Positions 37,908 through 45,650 of a stretch of DNA of 64,000 nucleotides are shown piece after piece. Where the stretch lies: positions 40,386 to 104,385 of the forward strand of contig NZ_BMOS01000002.1 in the NCBI RefSeq assembly GCF_014647195.1. The letters run 5' to 3'. This stretch comes from Oceanobacillus indicireducens (GTDB taxonomy: Bacteria; Bacillota; Bacilli; Bacillales; Amphibacillaceae). The number at the start of each line of letters is the position of its first letter. Within the stretch, counting starts at the first letter, position 1. The notes below the pieces were generated by a model, which saw only the letters and a program-made list of their open reading frames with translations, ran no database searches and had not been told where the DNA came from. The position numbers and the translations under genes are program-made.

Positions 37908-38405
37908 TCACGTGCTGCGTATTTGTTTGATGAATTGGTAGGCTTCGTTTATTTCTGCTTCGGTGAAGTTTTGTTTTGGTTTCATTTGGTGCAGTTTTTC
38001 AATCTGCTCGCGCTTATCCAGATGTTCAAAGAAAAGAATCGTGGATACGAGTTCGAGAAATCTGGAACTTCGCAACTGGAGCAGTTCCGTTTTATCCGTA
38101 ATGTCTGGCATATCGAGGGTGAATTGCTTAAGAAAATCCTCTCCCGCCTTTGTGACATCATAATGATACTGGAAATAATTTGCTTTATCTTCCCGCGTCT
38201 CTTCTATAAATCCAAGATTACAAAGCTCCTCTACCCGTAAAGTCAGTTCTTCGGAATAAGGTCCGTAGAAATGAAATTGGTATTTCTCTTCGAACGGGAC
38301 CGCAGATTTTTGTAAAATATAAATCATCTTCTGTAACTTTTTCCTCCCAGTGACTCCACCTGTCAACTGGAAAAAGTGAATTAATTTTGCATGGTTAATC
38401 AACAT
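37908..38405 (-). CDS. ywgA: YwgA family protein
   Basis: 165 aa. The core GRKKLQKMIYILQKSAVPFEEKYQFHFYGPYSEEL resembles the YwgA family, with a winged-helix-like N-terminal half; function unknown. Start at 38405 with GGGAGAGAG, overlapping the ywfO stop by about 11 bp, so it is coupled to ywfO. The upstream in-frame start at 38447 lies inside ywfO and is unlikely. Confidence 0.82.
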   Translation of the reverse strand: MLINHAKLIHFFQLTGGVTGRKKLQKMIYILQKSAVPFEEKYQFHFYGPYSEELTLRVEELCNLGFIEETREDKANYFQYHYDVTKAGEDFLKQFTLDMPDITDKTELLQLRSSRFLELVSTILFFEHLDKREQIEKLHQMKPKQNFTEAEINEAYQFIKQIRST

Positions 38406-39714
38406 TGCTACTCTCTCCCTGCCCATAAAGAATTTCCAAAATCGCATTCCTAACCCGCTTGTCTGTCAGGGCCTTCAGCAAATCCACGGGGAAATATAAT
38501 TTATGATCGGTCCGTTTTTTCCCTGAAATGGATTCGACAATATCGGAATGCCGGGATAATTCCTTCAGATTCCCATTTGGCATCTGTAAGTGGATTGGCA
38601 ACCGTTCTTCCTCTTCCCCAGGCCGGTAAAAATCATACGGCAAATCAGAGGAAGAATCAACGACTAAATAGTATTCCGGATCAATGCCCGCTTGCTTGAA
38701 CAGCCTCATGAGTTCCATGTAGTCATTCATTTGCAAATTCGGATTGAATTCCACATATTTAAGCAACCGGCGATTCATAAACCGCTCACAGAGATCACTT
38801 AGAATAGCATCATCTTCCTCTTGCCAGAGGTGAAAATAGTACTGGACGATGGTTTCATCGAGTTTCACATAATCTGCTAGCGTTACATTTTCCTCGAAAA
38901 AGGAAATAAAATGAGTCGGTTCCAGTTTGAATTCATAATCCGGATCTTGGTAGAGCGCTTTTGCCCGCCCGAAGATTTTCGATAAAATTACCTCGGCACT
39001 GCGGGTAACCGGATGGAAATATACTTGCCAGTACATCTGATAACGGCTCATAATATAGTCTTCCACCGCATGCATCCCGGTCGATTTAATAACGACCTGA
39101 TCTTCAATCGGACGCATGACACGCAAAATCCGTTCCATATCAAAATGACCGTAGCTCACTCCCGTATAATAGGCATCCCGCTGGAGATAATCCATCCGGT
39201 CCGCATCAATTTGACTGGAGATCAAGCTAACAACAAGTTGGTCTTCATATGTTTTCCCAATGACATCGGCAACACGGTTCGGAAAGTCAGGGCCCACCTT
39301 CTGTAAGACCTCATTTACTTTCGTATCCCCGACGATAATCGCTTGTGTGAAGTACTCGTGATCCAGTTTGAAAACCTTCTCGAAGGAATGGGAGAACGGA
39401 CCGTGGCCTAAATCGTGAAGCAGTGCTGCAGAGAGGCATAGCAAGCGTTCTTCGTTATTCCAATGCTCGCGGCCTTTAAAATTATTAAGGATCCGCCGGA
39501 CGATTTCATAGACCCCGAGGGAATGGTTGAAACGGCTATGTTCTGCACCATGGAAGGTCAGATTCGTTGTGCCAAGCTGTTTGATCCGTCGCAACCGCTG
39601 GAACTCTGGGGTAGCGATCAAATCCCAGATGACACGGTCCCGAACATGCACATACCGGTGAACCGGATCTTTAAAAACCTTCTCCTCTGATAATTGTTCA
39701 TCTTTATATGCCAA
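38395..39714 (-). CDS. ywfO: HD-domain phosphohydrolase YwfO
   Basis: About 439 aa. HD signature: HSRFNHSLGVYEI then LLHDLGHGPFSHSFE, and downstream SSQIDADRMDYLQRDAYYTGV, typical of dNTP triphosphohydrolase-like proteins (SAMHD1 group). Substrate in Bacillus is not settled. I prefer TTG at 39714 (AYKDEQLSEEK) with GGGTGG upstream, as B. subtilis YwfO starts with MAYNGQLKEEK; the ATG at 39741 has no ribosome site. Confidence 0.85.
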   Translation of the reverse strand: MAYKDEQLSEEKVFKDPVHRYVHVRDRVIWDLIATPEFQRLRRIKQLGTTNLTFHGAEHSRFNHSLGVYEIVRRILNNFKGREHWNNEERLLCLSAALLHDLGHGPFSHSFEKVFKLDHEYFTQAIIVGDTKVNEVLQKVGPDFPNRVADVIGKTYEDQLVVSLISSQIDADRMDYLQRDAYYTGVSYGHFDMERILRVMRPIEDQVVIKSTGMHAVEDYIMSRYQMYWQVYFHPVTRSAEVILSKIFGRAKALYQDPDYEFKLEPTHFISFFEENVTLADYVKLDETIVQYYFHLWQEEDDAILSDLCERFMNRRLLKYVEFNPNLQMNDYMELMRLFKQAGIDPEYYLVVDSSSDLPYDFYRPGEEEERLPIHLQMPNGNLKELSRHSDIVESISGKKRTDHKLYFPVDLLKALTDKRVRNAILEILYGQGESSNVD

Positions 39715-39796
39715 ATTTTCCACCCGTTTCTTTTCGGTCATTGTTCATTATATTATATAATAGATTCGTACAGGAAAAAAGGATAAGGAGATAACG

Positions 39797-40639
39797 ATGA
39801 AAAATTGGGATGAAATAATAAATTATGAAACATTTCGCTATATAGATCATACCAAACTTAAGGAATTCGAGGGGAAACCGAATTCGGCAATCACTTCCTT
39901 TGCGATCGATGACTCGATTGCGACAGCGGTAAGTGAGAAAAAGTCCCCTCCTGCAATTCGGCTTTGGGCGCATCCGAAAACGATTGTACTCGGAATCCCG
40001 GATGGCAGGCTTCCTTTTATTGATGAAGGTGTTTCTTATTTGCAAAGCTTAGGATATCATGTGATGATACGGAATTCCGGTGGGCTTGCGGTGGCACTTG
40101 ATGAACATGTGCTGAATTTATCCCTTGTCATACCCGATGTAAAGCATGTCTCCATTCACGATGCATATGACGCGATGTTCCAGTTCGTCCAGCATATGTT
40201 CCGCGATTTGACGGCAAATATTGCAGCGTACGAAATCGTCGGCTCTTATTGTCCCGGGGATTATGATTTAAGTATTAACGGGGAAAAATTCGCCGGCATC
40301 TCTCAGCGTCGGATTAAGGATGCTGCGGCAATTCAAATCTATTTGGATGTGAGTGGTGATAGTAAGAAGCGCGCACGTCATATTCAGAAGTTTTACAAGT
40401 TGAGCAAGAAAGATGAAGAAACAACATTCGTTTATCCTGAGGTGAAGCCAGAAGTGATGGGGTCCCTTTCTGAACTATTGAATTATCCGCTGACGGTCGA
40501 GGATGTGAAGCAGCGAACCCTTGATGCTTTAAAGGAATTGAGCGGTGAAATCATTACTACCGAGTTTTCAGAACTGGAAAAGGAAACCTTCATAAAAAGG
40601 TACGAACAAATGGTAAAACGAAATGAAAGAATTAAATAA
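39797..40639 (+). CDS. lipL: Octanoyl-[GcvH]:protein N-octanoyltransferase LipL
   Basis: 280 aa, LplA/LipB fold. VMIRNSGGLAVALDEHVLNLSL and the nucleophile C152 in GSYCPGDYDLSINGEKFAG mark LipL, which moves octanoyl from GcvH to E2 subunits in the Gram-positive lipoate pathway. AAGGAGATAACG precedes the ATG. Divergent from ywfO with only about 80 bp between, and followed by a dyad array. Confidence 0.93.
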   Translation: MKNWDEIINYETFRYIDHTKLKEFEGKPNSAITSFAIDDSIATAVSEKKSPPAIRLWAHPKTIVLGIPDGRLPFIDEGVSYLQSLGYHVMIRNSGGLAVALDEHVLNLSLVIPDVKHVSIHDAYDAMFQFVQHMFRDLTANIAAYEIVGSYCPGDYDLSINGEKFAGISQRRIKDAAAIQIYLDVSGDSKKRARHIQKFYKLSKKDEETTFVYPEVKPEVMGSLSELLNYPLTVEDVKQRTLDALKELSGEIITTEFSELEKETFIKRYEQMVKRNERIK

Positions 40640-40664
40640 AAGGATAGGGAGCGAGAAAAGGAAG

Positions 40665-40850
40665 GTGCAGCTGTTCGAGCGATTAGAGAGCTTGTAATCA
40701 AACGAACGAGAGAGGGTCACAGCTGTTCGAGCGATTAAAGAGCTTGTAATCAAATGAACAAGAGAGGATCACACTTGTTCGACCGATTAGAGAGATTGTA
40801 ATCAAATGAACAAGAAGATTGTCACAGCCTTTCGAGCGACTAAAGGACGC
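40665..40850. repeat. 52-bp-period dyad array, family B
   Basis: Four units with TGTTCG (or CTTTCG) at 40671, 40723, 40776 and 40829. Each complete unit has GTTCG-N3-GATTA-N9-TAATC-N3-CGAAC, a 35-bp dyad, and a linker of about 17 bp. It lies downstream of lipL in a 417-bp gap. Confidence 0.85.
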
Positions 40851-40894
40851 CTAAGCTTCCAAATTCGTATCTCCTTCATGTGCGCAGAATTAAA

Positions 40895-40940
40895 AAGCAG
40901 TGAACCAACATATGGTCCACTGCTTGCATTATTTTTATAA
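40895..40940. terminator. Terminator between lipL and pta
   Basis: AGCAGTGAACCA-acata-TGGTCCACTGCT with T-rich ATTATTTTTAT on the plus side and AAAAAG on the other. Confidence 0.7.
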
Positions 40941-40999
40941 AATACGAAATCAATATTCTACCAATCCCTTGTTCCGTCTGCTCGAGCTGATAAGCAAGC

Positions 41000-41055
41000 T
41001 GGGTCAGAGGTGTTCCCCACTTCAAGTGGAACAACACCTCTGACCCCATGTCCCA
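41000..41055. repeat. Variant REPIN pair after pta
   Basis: GGGTCAGAGGTGTTCC, spacer, GGAACAACACCTCTGACCCC-ATGTCCC. The inner arms have changed together (GTGTT/AACAC for the usual GCA/TGC), so pairing is kept. The outer left GGGACA is missing. Confidence 0.8.
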
Positions 41056-41056
41056 A

Positions 41057-42025
41057 TTATGCTTGGGCGGCGGTGATGATTGCTAGTTTGTAGACGTCTT
41101 CTGTGCTACAGCCTCGGGATAGGTCGTTTACTGGTTTGTTCAATCCTTGTAGAATCGGTCCTACCGCTTCAAAGTTACCGAGACGTTCTGCGATTTTGTA
41201 GCCGATGTTTCCAGCTTCAAGGCTTGGGAATACAAAAACATTCGCGTCCCCTTTGATTTCTGAATCTGGAGCTTTTTTCGCGGCAACGCTTGGTACGAAG
41301 GCTGCGTCGAATTGGAATTCACCATCAATGACGAGCTCTGGATTATTTTCTTTCGCTATTTGAAGCGCCTCTGCTACACGCTCTGTTTCTTCTGATTTTG
41401 CCGATCCTTTTGTAGAGAAGCTTAGCATTGCTACACGTGGATCAATTCCGAAGAGATCTGCTGTGGTTGCACTTTCTGCGGCAATTTCTGCAAGATCGTT
41501 TGCGTCAGGTGCAATATTGATAGCACAGTCGGCAAATACATATTTTTCCTCATTTCGGACCATAATGAATACACCGGAAGTTTTCTTCACTCCAGGTTTT
41601 GTTTTGATGATTTGTAATGCAGGACGCACGGTGTCTGATGTGGAATGAACCGCTCCACTTACAAGACCATCTGCTTCTCCCTGATACACAAGCATCGTCC
41701 CGAAATAATTCTCGGTCTGTAAGATTTCTCTTGCGCTTTCCGGGGTGGCTTTTCCTTTACGGCGCTCGACAAAGGCATCCACCATCGCGGCGAATTCCGA
41801 ATAATTCGTTGGGTCAACAATCTTACATCCGCTAATATCAAAGGATAAGGATGCTGCCTTGTCTTTAATTGCAGCTTCTTCTCCAATTAGTACAGGGGTA
41901 AGAATGCCCTCCCCCGCTAGCTTCGATGCTGCTTCAAGAATACGCTCATCTAAGCTTTCTGGGAATACAATTTTTTTATTTGCAGCTGATACTTTCGGTT
42001 TTAGTTGTTCGAATATATCGCTCAT
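41057..42025 (-). CDS. pta: Phosphate acetyltransferase
   Basis: 322 aa single-domain Pta. VFPESLDERILEAASKL at the start, the GLVSGAVHSTSDTVRPALQIIKT substrate loop and SYSTKGSA-like LSFSTKGSAKSEE near residue 210 are characteristic. It interconverts acetyl-CoA and acetyl phosphate in overflow metabolism. TGGAGGC precedes the ATG. I looked for a cre site upstream and did not find a good one. Confidence 0.95.
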   Translation of the reverse strand: MSDIFEQLKPKVSAANKKIVFPESLDERILEAASKLAGEGILTPVLIGEEAAIKDKAASLSFDISGCKIVDPTNYSEFAAMVDAFVERRKGKATPESAREILQTENYFGTMLVYQGEADGLVSGAVHSTSDTVRPALQIIKTKPGVKKTSGVFIMVRNEEKYVFADCAINIAPDANDLAEIAAESATTADLFGIDPRVAMLSFSTKGSAKSEETERVAEALQIAKENNPELVIDGEFQFDAAFVPSVAAKKAPDSEIKGDANVFVFPSLEAGNIGYKIAERLGNFEAVGPILQGLNKPVNDLSRGCSTEDVYKLAIITAAQA

Positions 42026-42204
42026 ATTATTGCCTCCACTAAAATTGACTTTAATTTTATTTTACGCGATTCGACTTGAGATTTAAAGAAATAACCATTG
42101 AGGGAGTGCAGATATTCGACAAAGTAATGACAGACACGTTCCGAGGTGAATCAACATTCGTAAATATGTTATAGTAAAACCAGAATTCATTAATTTAAGG
42201 TAAT

Positions 42205-42408
42205 GTTCAAATAGGAGGATAAAAAGGACCGAGGTCGGCTAAGAGCGCAACGTCCTGTTGCAACGCCGACACTAGCACGTCCTATGCGTCGAAATTCGAG
42301 GCGGCGAAGCTTTGAGCACCGGAATGTACGTCAGTAGGTACATGAGGAGCGAAAAAGCAAGCCAACGAAGAAGTTCGAAGTGTCATTTTTACCGGACTTT
42401 TTGAACAA
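42205..42408 (+). mobile_element. MITE-like element upstream of hemQ
   Basis: About 200 bp bounded by GTTCAAATAGG and CTTTTTGAACAAC, related to the element upstream of glpX. Its last part reads in frame as SFLPDFLNN into hemQ. No transposase. It occupies most of the 405-bp gap 42026-42430. Confidence 0.75.
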
Positions 42409-42430
42409 CCTCTATAAGGGAGAGATCATA

Positions 42431-43180
42431 ATGGCTGAAGCAGTAGTAACCATGGATGGTTGGTGTAAGTTACATGATACACGTACTTTTGATTGGTCGA
42501 CATGGAAATTAACATCAGAAGAAGAACGCAATGCGGCAATTCAAGAATTTCAAGAATTAATGAAGAAATGGGATGCTGTTGAAGCAGATAAAGCAGGCAG
42601 TCAATCCGTTTATAAAGTTATTGGAAACAAAGCAGATTTACTATTTATTTTCCTGCGTCCGACAATGGATGAGTTAGAAGAGATTAAGCGTGATATTAAT
42701 AGATCAAAATTAGGTGATTTCCTTATCCCGAGTCATTCGTATGTGTCCATCGTCGAAATGACGATGCATAATCCAATGGAGGAAGGGAAAGACCGGGAGC
42801 TATCTCCTCAAGTTGAAGCAAGATTGAAACCAATTTTACCGAAATGGGAGTATGCTTGTTTCTATCCGATGAATCGTCGTCGCGAGCAAAATGCAAACTG
42901 GTTTGAAATTTCAAAAGCAGAACGTACTCGCCTGCTTTATGAGCATGGAATGACAGGTCGTAAGTATGCTGGAAAAGTAAAGGAAATTATTAGCGGATCT
43001 ATTGGGCTTGATGAGTGGGAATGGTGTGTGACATTGTTTGCGCACGACCCATTACAGTTCAAAAAGATTGTTTATGAAATGCGTTTTGATGAAGTGACGA
43101 CAAAATACGGCGAATTTGGTGACTTCATCATCGGTGCATACTTGCCGAATGATGATTTCGCAGAATACTTTAGTTTATAG
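42431..43180 (+). CDS. hemQ: Coproheme decarboxylase HemQ
   Basis: 249 aa chlorite-dismutase-like protein. Y145 (FYPMNRRR) and the proximal heme ligand H172 (YEHGMTGRKYAGKV) have the positions known for HemQ. It decarboxylates coproheme III to heme b, the last step of Gram-positive heme synthesis. ATG at 42431 with AAGGGAGAG 7 nt upstream; the longer frame from 42380 is repeat-encoded and is rejected. It lies next to pta, as in B. subtilis (ywfI). Confidence 0.95.
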   Translation: MAEAVVTMDGWCKLHDTRTFDWSTWKLTSEEERNAAIQEFQELMKKWDAVEADKAGSQSVYKVIGNKADLLFIFLRPTMDELEEIKRDINRSKLGDFLIPSHSYVSIVEMTMHNPMEEGKDRELSPQVEARLKPILPKWEYACFYPMNRRREQNANWFEISKAERTRLLYEHGMTGRKYAGKVKEIISGSIGLDEWEWCVTLFAHDPLQFKKIVYEMRFDEVTTKYGEFGDFIIGAYLPNDDFAEYFSL

Positions 43181-43195
43181 GAGTTTGTATCAAGG

Positions 43196-43231
43196 GTCCG
43201 GAACTTGAAATATAAGTTCCGGGCTTTTTTT
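43196..43231 (+). terminator. Terminator of hemQ
   Basis: GTCCGGAACTT-gaaatat-AAGTTCCGGGC followed by TTTTTTT. Confidence 0.9.
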
Positions 43232-43334
43232 GTCATCATTTTGCCCAACTTACATACATATAATTAGTGAATATTCATCCTGAGAGTCCGACTGTTTATC
43301 GTTAATTTTGTTTTATATGAGGAGGTTTTTTAAA

Positions 43335-43784
43335 ATGAGTGAGGAAAAAGAAATAAATCAGAATCAAGAGGAACAAAGCTTCTATAATTACCCTAACCAG
43401 GTGTATTATCCACAGCAACAACAGCAAACTTACGGATTCTACCCGATGTATCCTGCTGTTCGGCAAATGACACCACCGCAGCAGCAAACAGGAAACCAAG
43501 GCATGCTTCCGCTCCAGCAATCGTATATTGAAAATATTTTACGTTTGAATCGCGGGAAAATGGCAACTGTTCATATGACATTTGAAGGGAATAATAGCCG
43601 CACCTTTACGGGTATCATCGAAGCTGCGGGGAGAGATCATATTATCTTAAGCGAAGAAGGAACCGGCCGTCGCGTGCTTTTACTCATGGTCTACTTGGAT
43701 TATGTCACCTTTAACGAAGAAATCAACTACGACTACCCCTTCGCCGCAACGGGCCAACAATTAGCCAACTTCCCACCACGATAA
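43335..43784 (+). CDS. gerQ: Spore coat protein GerQ
   Basis: 149 aa. An N-terminal half rich in Gln, Tyr and Pro (YPNQVYYPQQQQQ) and a conserved C-terminal domain, SYIENILRLNRGKMATVHMTFEGN. GerQ locates the cortex-lytic enzyme CwlJ in the coat and is cross-linked by Tgl through lysines. ATG at 43335 with GAGGAGG. A sigma-E promoter is expected; I saw only a weak CATACATA at 43253 and do not call it. Confidence 0.93.
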   Translation: MSEEKEINQNQEEQSFYNYPNQVYYPQQQQQTYGFYPMYPAVRQMTPPQQQTGNQGMLPLQQSYIENILRLNRGKMATVHMTFEGNNSRTFTGIIEAAGRDHIILSEEGTGRRVLLLMVYLDYVTFNEEINYDYPFAATGQQLANFPPR

Positions 43785-43799
43785 AAACTCTTATTAAGG

Positions 43800-43830
43800 G
43801 AATAAAGGCGCAGGATTCGGACGTGTCTAG
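43800..43830. repeat. GGACGTG-CTAG fragment after gerQ
   Basis: AAGGCGCAGGATTCGGACGTG followed by TCTAG, a variant of the core after mgtE. Confidence 0.4.
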
Positions 43831-43893
43831 CCCTGGATACCTCCTAGGTTAGCCACAGCATTTTTATTTCATCGTACGCTATGCAATAAAATA

Positions 43894-43917
43894 GGATGGC
43901 AAGTTAATTTGCCATCC
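43894..43917. terminator. Hairpin after gerQ
   Basis: GGATGGCAA-gttaat-TTGCCATCC, followed by a pyrimidine-rich TCATCTTTC. Candidate terminator ahead of the next small gene. Confidence 0.5.
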
Positions 43918-43944
43918 TCATCTTTCAATAAAGGGGTGAAACCC

Positions 43945-44196
43945 GTGAAACAGACATATGAAAAAGTTATACAGATTGAGCTCCTAACGTTAGGCCTGTC
44001 CGTTGTGCTTGGTTTCATCGCCCTTTTCCAAAGTTCTATCTTCCTTGTCATTTTTTCCTTTTATCTGCTTAGCATTAGCTTAATCTGTGACGCATACAGC
44101 CATCAGTACACTTCGTCCCGCATGCTTCAAGGGAAGAAACAACTCATTCGCGCGGTTGTCATCCTCCTGCTCGCAAGCGCACTCTTCTTTTTATAA
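43945..44196 (+). CDS. Small membrane protein, unknown function
   Basis: 83 aa. VKQTYEKVIQIELL, then two adjacent hydrophobic stretches (about residues 14-52) and a third at the C-terminus (VVILLLASALFFL), with a polar loop SHQYTSSRMLQGKKQ between. GTG at 43945 follows GGGGTG by 6 nt. Its TAA overlaps the TAA of ywdK on the other strand in TTATAA. I do not recognise the family. Confidence 0.65.
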   Translation: MKQTYEKVIQIELLTLGLSVVLGFIALFQSSIFLVIFSFYLLSISLICDAYSHQYTSSRMLQGKKQLIRAVVILLLASALFFL

Positions 44197-44559
44197 ATGT
44201 TTCAGAATCGCTGTTCCAAGCAGGACCCAACCAACAAGGAAGGAAACCCCGCCAAATGGAGTAATCATCGCAAGTGTCCGAACGCCTGTCGTGGAATATA
44301 AGTACAAGCTTCCAGAAAACAGTACGATTCCAAGAACAAACATCCAGCCTGCCCACGTAATACTTGTTGCCTGGACTTTCAACATTAAGATTCCCGTTGC
44401 AAGAATCGCTGACGTATGGAACATTTGATAATTAACGGCTTTTTCCCATGTCTCCAATTGCTTTTCCGTAAGTCTACCTTCAAGGCCGTGCGCACCAAAG
44501 GCTCCTAAAGCAACGGCTAGAAATCCGTTAATGACACCAACTAGTAACAATGCTTTCAT
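44191..44559 (-). CDS. ywdK: DUF423 family membrane protein YwdK
   Basis: 122 aa, four hydrophobic segments. The N-terminal GVINGFLAVALGAFGAHGLEGRL is the DUF423 signature. Function unknown. AAGGAGATAAG before the ATG overlaps the end of ywdI, so the two are co-transcribed. It runs tail to tail into the small membrane gene, sharing 6 bp. Confidence 0.88.
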   Translation of the reverse strand: MKALLLVGVINGFLAVALGAFGAHGLEGRLTEKQLETWEKAVNYQMFHTSAILATGILMLKVQATSITWAGWMFVLGIVLFSGSLYLYSTTGVRTLAMITPFGGVSFLVGWVLLGTAILKHL

Positions 44560-44574
44560 TTTTTCTTATCTCCT

Positions 44575-44883
44575 TTAAAAGTTAAAAATTGAATCACCAT
44601 TTGCTCCTTCATGGTCAATCATAGCAGGTGCGTTCTGATTCTCTATTACAGAACTCTTCTTCTCCCCAAGCATTGCCTTAATTTCTTGTTCGGAAAACGT
44701 ATTTTGTGATTGGGATGCTTGGACCTCCCGAACCGGCTCGCCTGCTTCTTCAAGAAATAGTTCAGAGAGCAATTTAATATTATTTATATGCTGAAGGAAA
44801 TCTTGACCATCCTGTTCCTTAGCTATCGCAGTGTTAAGTTCCTTCATCATTTTAGTTAAGACTGTTTGATTCTGCATGCTCAT
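44575..44883 (-). CDS. ywdI: YwdI family protein
   Basis: 102 aa, mostly helical, MQNQTVLTKMMKELNTAIAKEQ and IKLLSELFLEE, with a middle EQEIKAMLGEK. It matches the YwdI family by position and length; function unknown. AAAGGAGTGACAGG precedes the ATG. Confidence 0.75.
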   Translation of the reverse strand: MSMQNQTVLTKMMKELNTAIAKEQDGQDFLQHINNIKLLSELFLEEAGEPVREVQASQSQNTFSEQEIKAMLGEKKSSVIENQNAPAMIDHEGANGDSIFNF

Positions 44884-44954
44884 CCTGTCACTCCTTTAAG
44901 TGTTCTGCAGTTCCTTCCATTATAGCACGAGTTGTGCGCTAGATGAACTTGAGA

Positions 44955-44990
44955 GATACAACAAAGGTGCTGAGCGGACGTGGCTATCGC
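44955..44990. repeat. GGACGTGGCTA fragment upstream of ywdI
   Basis: AAGGTGCTGAGCGGACGTGG followed by CTATCGCTAG. Fourth site with this core. Confidence 0.4.
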
Positions 44991-45040
44991 TAGCAATTCC
45001 AGTCATCCCGAGCATCTTTAATTTTTAATTTCCGACACAC

Positions 45041-45068
45041 AAAAAAGCCTCAGCTTACCGCTAAGACT
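45041..45068 (-). terminator. Terminator of the 71-aa gene
   Basis: AGTCTTAGC-ggta-GCTGAGGCT then TTTTTT on the minus strand, starting within the last codons. Confidence 0.75.
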
Positions 45069-45276
45069 CCTGCTCGGATTTATGAGGTCTGCTTGCTGCC
45101 CCTAATTGCTGCTCCTCTAGATACCGATTGTAAAGCCATGACAAAAATTCCAGTTCTCTTTGCTCTAGCGCCCTCCCTAGGACTATTTCCGTGTTTAAGC
45201 AAAACTGATTGTATTCTTCCAAAGCTTTACTTCCCCCTTTGAAAGGTCGATTGTTTGGGTCAATTATAAAGTACAT
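45061..45276 (-). CDS. Hypothetical protein, 71 aa
   Basis: FIIDPNNRPFKGGSKALEEYNQFCLNTEIVLGRALEQRELEFLSWLYNRYLEEQQ: an Asp-Pro-Asn-Asn loop then two helices and a polar tail. ATG at 45276 follows AAAAAGG; a TTG at 45291 would add five residues. A good terminator at its end argues that it is a real gene. I do not recognise the family. Confidence 0.6.
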   Translation of the reverse strand: MYFIIDPNNRPFKGGSKALEEYNQFCLNTEIVLGRALEQRELEFLSWLYNRYLEEQQLGAASRPHKSEQES

Positions 45277-45302
45277 TATAGCCTTTTTCAAGAACTTTAC
45301 AG

Positions 45303-45336
45303 AAAAAAAGAACCGGCTGATGATTCAACCAGTTCT
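45303..45336 (-). terminator. Terminator after the phasin-like gene
   Basis: GAACTGGTTGA-atca-TCAGCCGGTTC then TTTTTTT on the minus strand. Confidence 0.9.
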
Positions 45337-45344
45337 CGTTAAGT

Positions 45345-45647
45345 TTATTCTTGACTCTCCAGTTTTGACTCCAGTTCTGTGATTCGTGCGTGCAAGGCGG
45401 CAATGTCCTCTTTTGTAGCAAGACCTAAGTCCTCAGCAGCTCTCAGTTTCTGGTCATCTTGTTTCTGTGCCCATTCTTCCGTTTTTTGTTCTCCTTTTTC
45501 AATGAAATCATTCATCATTTGTTTCGCTTGCTCTTGGGAGATCTCATTTTTAGAAACGAGTTCGTCTAGCTTACTTTCCAGCTTTTCTTTACTTGCAATT
45601 GCAGCACCAAGTCCTAGTAAGAAGCCTTTCTTTAAGTAATCTGTCAT
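45345..45647 (-). CDS. Phasin-like coiled-coil protein
   Basis: 100 aa. DYLKKGFLLGLGAAIASKEKLESKLDELV, then a helix rich in Glu, Lys and Gln and a coiled coil ending ITELESKLESQE. This is the small phasin-like / PHA-granule-regulator family often annotated in Firmicutes; granule binding here is unproven. GGGGGTG 7 nt ahead of ATG at 45647. It starts 3 bp after the UbiB-like gene, forming a two-gene operon. Confidence 0.75.
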   Translation of the reverse strand: MTDYLKKGFLLGLGAAIASKEKLESKLDELVSKNEISQEQAKQMMNDFIEKGEQKTEEWAQKQDDQKLRAAEDLGLATKEDIAALHARITELESKLESQE

Positions 45648-45650
45648 CAA

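Noticed and set aside
37845..38240. 131-aa plus-strand frame starting GHGVRAPVPIW
   Set aside because: Starts in the REPIN and continues antisense to ywgA.
42026..42204. CcpA cre site upstream of pta
   Set aside because: No sequence close enough to TGWAARCGYTWNCW was found.
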